From positions 978,001 to 1,042,000 of the forward strand of contig NZ_CP029002.1 of assembly GCF_003073375.1 (NCBI RefSeq): 64,000 nt of DNA, in the 5' to 3' direction. The notes below the pieces were generated by a model. It was not told where the DNA came from and made no database searches. It saw only the letters and a program-made list of their open reading frames with translations. Of the stretch, positions 58,258 through 64,000 are shown piece after piece. Numbering within the stretch: the stretch's first letter is position 1; every line of letters begins with the position of its first letter. The stretch comes from Lysinibacillus sp. 2017. GTDB taxonomy: Bacteria > Bacillota > Bacilli > Bacillales_A > Planococcaceae. The position numbers and the translations under genes are program-made.

Positions 58258-58291
58258 AATAGATGAAACGTTAAAAGGATGGGAGCAAATT

Positions 58292-59518
58292 ATGGTACAA
58301 GTAATTACAGCGAAAAATGGAGTGCGAATTGTTGCAGAACAAATGCCTCATGTTCGCTCTTTATCGGTAGGGGTATGGGTGAATGCAGGTTCGCGCTATG
58401 AGACACCAGAAGAAAACGGCATCACACATTTTATTGAACATATGCTTTTTAAAGGCACAAAAAATCGTACGGCTCGACAAATTGCAGAACAATTTGATCG
58501 TATCGGTGGGGAAATCAATGCCTTTACCTCAAAGGAAAATACATGCTATTTTGCAAAAGTATTAGACCATCACGGTGAAATTGCGATTACGATTTTGGCA
58601 GATATGTTTTTCAATTCACTCTTTAGTCAAGAGGATATTGAGCGTGAACGTCAAGTGGTTTTAGAAGAAATTTATATGAGTGAAGATGATCCAGCTGATG
58701 ATGTGCATGAAAAATTATGGGCTGTAATGTATCCAAATGATGCATTAGGACGTCCGATTTTAGGAACAGCAGAAACACTTGAGACATTTGATGAAGCTAT
58801 GATTCGTACGTATATGGCGAAGCATTATGGGCCAAAAAATGTGGTTATTTCAATTGCGGGTAATATTGAAGAAGGCTTACTTGAAAAAATAGAAGCATTA
58901 TTTGGTACATATGAAGCAAGTAGCAAATCCATAGTTTCAAAGCCATCGTATCCTGAATTTACTGCTGGTGAAGTTGAAAAAACACGTGATACAGAGCAAG
59001 CACATATTGCGATTTCATTCCCGGCTATTAATGTGAAGGATCCTCAAATGTATAGCTTTGTTGCATTAAATAATATTATTGGTGGCAATATGAGCTCACG
59101 ACTTTTCCAAGATGTACGTGAAGATCGTGGCTTAGCTTACTCAGTATTTAGTTTTCAATCAAGCTTTGAGGATGTTGGGGCATTTACAATTGCTGCATCC
59201 GCATCGAAACAAAATTTAGATGCACTTAAACAGCAAATGGACCAAACCTTATTTGATGTTGTGGCAGGTGGAGTAACGGAAGAAGAGCTTGAAAATGCTA
59301 AAGAGCAATTAAAGGGCAGCTTTGTGTTAGGACTTGAAGGTACAGAGGACTATATGAACCGTAATGGTGTGAACGAGCTGATTCATCAAAATCATCGCAC
59401 GGTTGATGAAGTATTAGCTAAAATTGACGCCATTTCAATGGATTCAATGGATGATTTGATAACGAAGATTTTATTAAACGAACCGGCAATCGCTATTATT
59501 GGCCCAGAGAATGAATAA
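58292..59518 (+). CDS. mlpA: M16-family zinc peptidase MlpA (YmxG)
   Basis: Metallopeptidase of the pitrilysin/mitochondrial processing peptidase family, 408 residues. The inverted zinc motif H46-x-x-E49-H50 (HFIEHMLFKGT) and the downstream EEIYMSEDDPADDVHE region are present, plus the M16 C-domain with GGNMSSRLFQDVREDRGLAYS. In B. subtilis MlpA sits in this place. I use the ATG at 58292, seven bases after GGGAG; the open frame upstream is just translated repeats. Confidence 0.95.
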   Translation: MVQVITAKNGVRIVAEQMPHVRSLSVGVWVNAGSRYETPEENGITHFIEHMLFKGTKNRTARQIAEQFDRIGGEINAFTSKENTCYFAKVLDHHGEIAITILADMFFNSLFSQEDIERERQVVLEEIYMSEDDPADDVHEKLWAVMYPNDALGRPILGTAETLETFDEAMIRTYMAKHYGPKNVVISIAGNIEEGLLEKIEALFGTYEASSKSIVSKPSYPEFTAGEVEKTRDTEQAHIAISFPAINVKDPQMYSFVALNNIIGGNMSSRLFQDVREDRGLAYSVFSFQSSFEDVGAFTIAASASKQNLDALKQQMDQTLFDVVAGGVTEEELENAKEQLKGSFVLGLEGTEDYMNRNGVNELIHQNHRTVDEVLAKIDAISMDSMDDLITKILLNEPAIAIIGPENE

Positions 59519-59524
59519 ATGAGG

Positions 59525-59558
59525 AGGACAGCGCAAAAATATATGCGCTGTCCTTTTT
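59525..59558 (+). terminator. Intrinsic terminator after mlpA
   Basis: AGGACAGCGCA (59525-59535), 8-base loop, TGCGCTGTCCT (59544-59554), then five T. It meets the 3' end of the convergent minus-strand cassette. Confidence 0.92.
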
Positions 59559-60177
59559 AAAATTCTGCGTTTTCATAGTGAATTATTGATTTTTTGTAAA
59601 AATGATAAAAAATAATTAAGCTAACAATCGGCATAATAAAGCAGCCAATCAGGGGTAGTCCCATTATTGAAAAAATAAGTACAACAATGAGATGCGGGAT
59701 AACTAAAGCGATTAAATAGAACATGATTGTACCAAAAGAAAAGCTTTTTGTTTTTTCACTAGGATTCGTAAAAAACTTTGTCATGGTTGCCCCGATTGCG
59801 GCAACTGCAGCAGCGAACATACCGAAATTAAAACAAAAATTAAAGAACTCTATTTGATCCGTTACATATAAATAAAGTTCTCGGCCTATAAGAGGTATCG
59901 AGACGAAAATTTCGATTAATATCCCGAAAATAAACACGCTTTTTATAAAATCTTTAACCGAAATCGGCATAATTCGAAAGGTTTGAATGAAATTATTTTC
60001 TAATAAAAAGCTCGTTGCTAATATGGGAGCCAAAAGAAAAAAATAAATAGAAATGGAACCAACTTTTATTTCACCATTTAGTAACCAGCTAAGGATAAAA
60101 ACAAAAATAATTGTACAGACAATTACATATAATAATTTTCTTGATAAATAAAAGTAGTTTTTAATTAAAGCAGTCAT
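59557..60177 (-). CDS. ABC transporter permease, short type (second)
   Basis: A 206-residue integral membrane protein with about six helices and an interior PISVKDFIKSVFIFG segment resembling the coupling region of ABC-2 type permeases. I cannot name a specific family member. It is the last gene of the minus-strand gntR-ABC-permease-permease unit and overlaps the preceding permease by four bases, so the products likely form one transporter. Substrate unknown. Confidence 0.8.
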   Translation of the reverse strand: MTALIKNYFYLSRKLLYVIVCTIIFVFILSWLLNGEIKVGSISIYFFLLAPILATSFLLENNFIQTFRIMPISVKDFIKSVFIFGILIEIFVSIPLIGRELYLYVTDQIEFFNFCFNFGMFAAAVAAIGATMTKFFTNPSEKTKSFSFGTIMFYLIALVIPHLIVVLIFSIMGLPLIGCFIMPIVSLIIFYHFYKKSIIHYENAEF

Positions 60178-60770
60178 GAAATATCTCTCCTTCCCTCATA
60201 AGTGAATGTAAGAATGGTTGCTATAATGAATAGCACTACAGATAAAGTTAAGAATAATAGGCAATGATACAAGGTTAGGCTTTTAATCGATGGAATCAAA
60301 ATTGCGAAAAGGATTGGGAAAGCCAATATAGATAAATTAATATACTGTCTAAAATTAAAAGAACGTACAAAGAAAAATAGCGATGTAATGAAAAAACAAA
60401 TAACCGCACTAAATATTAATTGTTTAATGGATGGTAACACAAGCGTTTGATGATAAAGAGAAGAGAGTAAAGTACTGATTGCTAAACTGTATAAGTAGTA
60501 GCCTAAAATGATACGACCAATAAATAGCAAATCAACCATGAAAAAAGTTTTGTTGGAAATTGGAAACAGGCTGGTCATTAGAATTTCCTTTTCACGTTTA
60601 TCAAAATAAATGGCACAAATGGAGGTGACACAAAGAGTTAAGATAAAATAGACCGCTATTTCTACACCATCGAATAATAAAATACATCCAAACAATGTAT
60701 AAACAAGAGGTGCTACATAGATCCAAGCGCTAACCTCCTGTGAATAATAGCGTAAAAGGGGATTCTTCAT
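60174..60770 (-). CDS. ABC transporter permease, short type (first)
   Basis: A 198-residue membrane protein with about six helices. After the first helices it has DKREKEILMTSLFPISNKTF, the same kind of cytosolic PIS segment found in its downstream partner, so the two appear to be distant paralogues. It overlaps the ATPase gene by four bases. Probably one half of a heterodimeric export permease; substrate unknown. Confidence 0.8.
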   Translation of the reverse strand: MKNPLLRYYSQEVSAWIYVAPLVYTLFGCILLFDGVEIAVYFILTLCVTSICAIYFDKREKEILMTSLFPISNKTFFMVDLLFIGRIILGYYLYSLAISTLLSSLYHQTLVLPSIKQLIFSAVICFFITSLFFFVRSFNFRQYINLSILAFPILFAILIPSIKSLTLYHCLLFLTLSVVLFIIATILTFTYEGRRDIS

Positions 60771-61612
60771 GCTTTACGCCCCTTAACGAAAAATAGCATG
60801 ATGTCATCAATCGTTGGCTTTTGTAGTTCAATAACTGGATTTAAAAACTCACGTAGGATTAAATACTCCACACCAAATGCATAATCACGCTTCCCGATAA
60901 TCGCTTGATTTGGAATGACTTCTGCCTCTTCCATTGAACCTTTCCAAATACCATAACCATAAAGTAGATCATCTTTATTTTCGCTAAATAGAATTTCCCC
61001 TTCATGAATAAATGTAATGGTATCCGCAATTTTCTCTAAATCACTCGTAATATGCGAAGAAAGCAAAATTGCATGCTCTTCTTGTTCCATAAACTGTTGC
61101 AATATGCCTAATACTTCATCGCGAACAATTGGATCAAGTCCACTCGTAGGTTCATCGAGCAACAATAATTTCGGACGATGAGCTAATGCTAAGCTTAAGG
61201 CAAGTTTTGTCTTTTCTCCTTTAGACATTGTTTTGATTTTGTCGTACTTCGGTACACAAAGCTTATCGAGTAACTGATTAAAATAGGAACGATCCCAAGA
61301 TGAATACACATTTCCGTATAATACATCAAGTTCTCTAGGCGAAAAGTTTTCAGGAATATGTAATTCATCAAAAACAACGCCAATTTGTGATTTTAATTCG
61401 ACTTCGTGCGCAACATGTTCTTTTCCGAAAATCAAAATATCGCCATCAATCTTTTTTAATAAATTTAGAATCAATTTCATCGTTGTCGTTTTACCTGCAC
61501 CATTTTGACCGATAAATCCCGCAATTGTCCCGTATTCCACATTAAATGAAATATTATTTAAACGAAATTTCTTCATTTGCTTTGAAACATTTTTTACTTC
61601 AATCGCATACAT
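60767..61612 (-). CDS. ABC transporter ATP-binding protein
   Basis: Cytosolic ATPase, 281 residues, of the ABC-2 export type. Walker A GQNGAGKT (35-42), signature MSKGEKTKLALSLAL (a variant of LSGGQ), Walker B LLLLDEPTSGLDP and H-loop SSHITSDLEK are all present. About 70 C-terminal residues follow the fold. I take the start at 61612 because GGAGGA sits seven bases before it; an ATG at 61618 touches that site. Similar ATPases pair with YtrA-type repressors in antibiotic-stress operons. Confidence 0.9.
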   Translation of the reverse strand: MYAIEVKNVSKQMKKFRLNNISFNVEYGTIAGFIGQNGAGKTTTMKLILNLLKKIDGDILIFGKEHVAHEVELKSQIGVVFDELHIPENFSPRELDVLYGNVYSSWDRSYFNQLLDKLCVPKYDKIKTMSKGEKTKLALSLALAHRPKLLLLDEPTSGLDPIVRDEVLGILQQFMEQEEHAILLSSHITSDLEKIADTITFIHEGEILFSENKDDLLYGYGIWKGSMEEAEVIPNQAIIGKRDYAFGVEYLILREFLNPVIELQKPTIDDIMLFFVKGRKA

Positions 61613-61614
61613 AA

Positions 61615-61986
61615 TCATTCCTCCAATAACAATTCAACTAATTCAATCAGTTCTTCACGTCCAACATTTGCTGTTCTAGCAATAGTTACAACCTTTGTTA
61701 AATGCACCTCTATTTGACGAATGAGCTCTTCTCTTAAAAAGTCTTGATTGCGCTCTGCGACGAAGCTTCCTTTACCAGCGACTGTTTCGATAAAGCCGTC
61801 TCGCTCTAAGTCGGCATAGGCACGCTTTGTCGTCATGACGCTAATTTTTAATTCTCTAGCGAGTGCGCGGATTGAAGGAAGTGCCTCACCAGTCACGAGC
61901 TTACCTGAAAGAATCGCTTGTTTTAATTGATCAGTAATTTGTTCGTAAATAGGTTTGTCACTTACATTGCTTAATTTAATGATCAC
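61615..61986 (-). CDS. GntR-family (YtrA subfamily) transcriptional regulator
   Basis: A 123-residue repressor made of a GntR winged helix (KPIYEQITDQLKQAILSG, then LPSIRALARELKISVMTTKR and YADLERDGFIETVAGKGSFV) and only a short C-terminal dimerisation helix, which defines the YtrA subfamily. It begins with GTG after GGTGGTG. It leads an ABC transporter operon; nested palindromes at its own promoter (62012-62036) suggest autoregulation. Confidence 0.92.
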   Translation of the reverse strand: MIIKLSNVSDKPIYEQITDQLKQAILSGKLVTGEALPSIRALARELKISVMTTKRAYADLERDGFIETVAGKGSFVAERNQDFLREELIRQIEVHLTKVVTIARTANVGREELIELVELLLEE

Positions 61987-62011
61987 TAGCTATTTCACCA
62001 CCTGTATTTAT

Positions 62012-62036
62012 ACTGTATATGTACAGTGTATACAGT
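62012..62036 (-). promoter_or_regulatory. Nested palindromic operator of the GntR-ABC cassette
   Basis: ACTGTATATGTACAGT (62012-62027) is an inverted repeat with a 4-base centre. The same left arm also pairs with ATACAGT (62030-62036) as ACTGTAT-N11-ATACAGT. On the minus strand it overlaps possible promoter elements (TTAACT ... TACAGT or TATAAA), so bound repressor would block initiation. Confidence 0.7.
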
Positions 62037-62056
62037 TAAGGATGAGTTGTCTACTA

Positions 62057-62071
62057 AAAATTCGGAAAATT
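62057..62071 (+). promoter_or_regulatory. CodY-box-like sequence upstream of ymxH-dpa
   Basis: AAAATTCGGAAAATT matches the CodY motif AATTTTCWGAAAATT at 12 of 15 positions. It lies eight bases before the sigma-K -35. In AT-rich DNA such matches can arise by chance. Confidence 0.3.
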
Positions 62072-62078
62072 CAATTTC

Positions 62079-62106
62079 ACATGGGGAAGTTTAGATGCAT
62101 ATAGTA
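62079..62106 (+). promoter_or_regulatory. Sigma-K promoter of ymxH-dpaA-dpaB
   Basis: ACA (62079-62081), 16 bases, CATATAGTA (62098-62106). This fits the sigma-K consensus AC-N16-CATANNNTA and sits 31 bases before the ymxH start. Dipicolinate synthase is expressed from sigma-K in the mother cell in B. subtilis. Confidence 0.75.
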
Positions 62107-62136
62107 TTGATGAGCCTATTTAAAAGGAGGTTAGGA

Positions 62137-62403
62137 ATGCTGTTATCAGAGCTTGCAGAAAAGGAATTAATTGAAATGGAAAAAGGGGTACGTTATGGCT
62201 TTTTAGCGGAGACCGAATGTATTTTTGATCCAAAGACCGGTAAAATTCTAGGATTCGAAATGCCTGCGCAAATGGTGAAAATGCCGTTTCAAAGAAAGAA
62301 AGCAGGTATGGTGAAATATATTCCGTGGGAAGAAATTTTGCTCATTGGTGAAGACCGTATTTTATTTCAAAAAACAACAACAACGATGCAAAATACATTA
62401 TGA
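62137..62403 (+). CDS. ymxH: YlmC/YmxH-family sporulation protein
   Basis: An 88-residue PRC-barrel-like protein. MLLSELAEKELIEMEKGVRY and the C-terminal VKYIPWEEILLIGEDRILF are characteristic. No enzyme function is known. The ATG at 62137 follows AAAGGAGG; an open frame from 62095 overlaps the sigma-K promoter and is rejected. The stop overlaps dpaA by four bases, so it is in the spore operon here. Confidence 0.93.
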   Translation: MLLSELAEKELIEMEKGVRYGFLAETECIFDPKTGKILGFEMPAQMVKMPFQRKKAGMVKYIPWEEILLIGEDRILFQKTTTTMQNTL

Positions 62404-63176
62404 GTGAACGCTTTTTAATTATAGGTGAAGATGAGCGCATGAAGTTTTTAGCGAAAGAATTATCGAATGTTTATCCAAATGTCTATTATAAAAAAACAAA
62501 CACTTGGGATGAAGCGTTGAATAAGGTTGTATTAGAGTTTCATCCAACGAAGATTGTCTTACCGATTCATCCGCTTGCCATTGAAGTGGATGAGTTACTT
62601 GGCATTCGGCACGCAGAAATTTATGCAGGTCGTCTAAATGACAAGTGGGCACAACAATTGCAGCACATAAAGCAATATGATTATTTACAAGACGAACTAT
62701 TTATTTGGAAAAATGCGGCACTAACTGCTGAAGGGTTACTCGCACATTTATATAAAGAACGTGTAAGTGTTCAACACAAAAAAATAATCATTACCGGTTT
62801 TGGGCGTGTTAGTAAAATGCTCGCATTATTTTTAAGTCGCTTGCGAGCAAACGTACAAATTGCTGTTAGATCAGAAGCCCAAAACGCGGAGGCTATCGCA
62901 TATGGATATGACGGAATTATTATAAATGAAGCGACTGTTCATGATGCAGATTTATTGATTAATACCATTCCAACGCCTTGGCTGACAAAAGAATTTTTAT
63001 CTTGGAGCACTTGTCCGATTTATGATGTGGCTTCAGCTCCAGGCTGTTTAAAAGATGTTGTACTTTCACAATATGAACTTTTGCCAGCATTACCTGGGAA
63101 ATACTTTCCACAGGCAGCAGCAAAGATTTTATTTGAAACGATTGTTGCGTTAGGGAAGGATGATGACAATACTTGA
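62400..63176 (+). CDS. dpaA: Dipicolinate synthase subunit A
   Basis: Oxidising subunit of dipicolinate synthase, which makes the spore-core chelator from a dihydrodipicolinate pathway intermediate. The Rossmann-type IITGFGRVSKMLALFLSRL and the following segment with INTIPTPWL and PALPGKYFPQAAAKIL match the family. It is 258 residues, about 40 shorter than B. subtilis DpaA, with the N-terminal half compact and divergent. It overlaps ymxH and dpaB. Confidence 0.88.
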   Translation: MSERFLIIGEDERMKFLAKELSNVYPNVYYKKTNTWDEALNKVVLEFHPTKIVLPIHPLAIEVDELLGIRHAEIYAGRLNDKWAQQLQHIKQYDYLQDELFIWKNAALTAEGLLAHLYKERVSVQHKKIIITGFGRVSKMLALFLSRLRANVQIAVRSEAQNAEAIAYGYDGIIINEATVHDADLLINTIPTPWLTKEFLSWSTCPIYDVASAPGCLKDVVLSQYELLPALPGKYFPQAAAKILFETIVALGKDDDNT

Positions 63177-63759
63177 AGGAAAACGAATAGGTTTAGGCAT
63201 TACCGCATCGCATTGTACGTATGAGGATGTCGTCCCAAAAATTGCAAGTTTTCGAGAGGCTGGTGCGACAGTTGTACCAATTATTACACCTTCAGTACTC
63301 CACGCTGCAACGAGGTTCGGTACAGGGGAAGAATGGATAGAGAAAATTGAACAATTATCAGGTGAAAAGGTTGTTAGCTCAATCGTCGAAGCGGAGCCAT
63401 TCGGACCGAAAAATCCACTTGATTGCATGGTTATTGCACCGATGACTGGAAACTCCATTAGTAAGTTTGCGAATGCTGCAACGGATAGCCCAGTTCTTAT
63501 GGCGGCAAAGGCAACATTACGTAATGGTTCACCTGTTGTATTAGGTATTTCTACAAATGATGCACTCGGTTTGAATGGTATGAACATCATGAAATTACTC
63601 AACGCAAAAAATGTATATTTTATACCGTTTGGTCAAGATGATCCCATAAAAAAACCAACATCACTAATTTCGGATTTCACGAAAATGCTCGAAACGGTAT
63701 CATTTGCGCTCGCTCATAAAAAACAACTACAACCGATATTTATACAATATTTTAAATAA
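63160..63759 (+). CDS. dpaB: Dipicolinate synthase subunit B (flavoprotein)
   Basis: A 199-residue flavoprotein-fold subunit of dipicolinate synthase. GKRIGLGITASHCTYEDVVP and CMVIAPMTGNSISKFANAAT are characteristic of SpoVFB. The start overlaps dpaA by 17 bases; ATG at 63160 or 63163 are both possible. It completes the sigma-K operon before asd. Confidence 0.95.
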   Translation: MMTILEGKRIGLGITASHCTYEDVVPKIASFREAGATVVPIITPSVLHAATRFGTGEEWIEKIEQLSGEKVVSSIVEAEPFGPKNPLDCMVIAPMTGNSISKFANAATDSPVLMAAKATLRNGSPVVLGISTNDALGLNGMNIMKLLNAKNVYFIPFGQDDPIKKPTSLISDFTKMLETVSFALAHKKQLQPIFIQYFK

Positions 63760-63790
63760 TCAAATAATCTAACACATTTAAAAAAAATTG

Positions 63791-63799
63791 TGATACAAT
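63791..63799 (+). promoter_or_regulatory. Extended -10 promoter of asd
   Basis: TGATACAAT: TG extension and TACAAT (63794-63799). The -35 is weak. Gives asd vegetative expression apart from the spore operon. Confidence 0.5.
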
Positions 63800-63844
63800 A
63801 TCCAACATTATATACATAACAGATTACTTTAGGAGAGATGAAAA

Positions 63845-64000
63845 ATGACAAAACAATTGAATGTTGCAGTAGTAGGAGCAACAGGAGCAGTAGGATCAAA
63901 AATAATGGAGAAATTAGTAGAACGTAAATTTCCTATTGCCTCAATCAAATTTTTAGCATCGGCACGTTCAGCAGGAAATCCGATAGAATTCAATGGGAAA
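63845..64000 (+). CDS. asd: Aspartate-semialdehyde dehydrogenase (partial, cut by window end)
   Basis: The first 52 codons of Asd, which reduces aspartyl phosphate for lysine, threonine, methionine and diaminopimelate. The N-terminal NADP-binding motif reads VAVVGATGAVGSKIMEKL, then KFLASARSAG. AGGAGAG precedes the ATG. Placed after dpaAB as in B. subtilis, where dapG and dapA follow. The 3' end is beyond the window. Confidence 0.95.
   Translation, partial: MTKQLNVAVVGATGAVGSKIMEKLVERKFPIASIKFLASARSAGNPIEFNGK

Noticed and set aside
58058-58291. N-terminal extension of MlpA encoded by the repeats
   Set aside because: The frame translates repeat DNA, has no ribosome binding site, and passes through a terminator hairpin. 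The ATG at 58292 has a good site and matches the family start.
62095-62136. Longer start for ymxH
   Set aside because: It overlaps the sigma-K -10 box and lies upstream of the only good ribosome binding site.

Overview
The window is chromosomal DNA of a low-GC, flagellated, endospore-forming Firmicute. Gene order follows the Bacillus subtilis codV-to-asd segment almost gene for gene. AT-rich codon use, the style of the protein sequences and a Bacillaceae-type extragenic repeat suggest the Lysinibacillus/Solibacillus side of the family (Planococcaceae/Caryophanaceae). The genus is an inference. No tRNA, rRNA, phage, insertion sequence or CRISPR array was found.

Layout. (1) 138-3859: xerC(codV)-hslV(clpQ)-hslU(clpY)-codY, closed by a strong terminator. 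(2) 4359-32973: the fla/che locus from flgB to swrB, about 28.6 kb on one strand: rod and hook proteins, MS ring, C ring (fliG, fliM, fliY), type III export apparatus (fliH, fliI, fliJ, fliO, fliP, fliQ, fliR, flhB, flhA), flhF/flhG, chemotaxis genes (cheY, cheB, cheA, cheW, cheC, cheD), sigD, and two small genes of unknown role flanking sigD. Genes are packed with overlaps, but hairpins interrupt the run before swrD, between cheW and cheC, and before sigD (an intrinsic terminator followed by an extended -10 promoter). (3) 33134-36374: rpsB, tsf, pyrH, frr, with terminators after rpsB, tsf and frr. (4) 36749-47321: uppS, cdsA, dxr, rseP, proS, polC. (5) 47542-55630: rimP-nusA-ylxR-ylxQ-infB-ylxP-rbfA-truB-ribF-rpsO, the classic nusA-infB translation operon. 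(6) 55858-59518: pnp and the M16 peptidase mlpA, separated by a tandem hairpin-repeat array where B. subtilis carries ylxY. (7) 59557-61986, minus strand: a GntR/YtrA-type repressor with an ABC ATPase and two short permeases, inserted into otherwise conserved synteny. (8) 62137-64000: ymxH-dpaA-dpaB behind a near-consensus sigma-K promoter (dipicolinate synthesis for spores), then the start of asd, which is cut by the window edge.

Most of the window is core machinery that can be named with high confidence. The unusual material is non-coding: the pnp-mlpA tandem hairpin array with an attenuator-like terminator after it, a three-copy dispersed intergenic repeat upstream of uppS, dxr and polC, a GC-rich hairpin holding the swrD ribosome binding site in its loop, transcriptional insulation of sigD, and a ten-codon minisatellite in infB. 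I did not find a clearly new multi-gene system. The closest candidates are the tandem hairpin array and the autoregulated GntR-ABC cassette.
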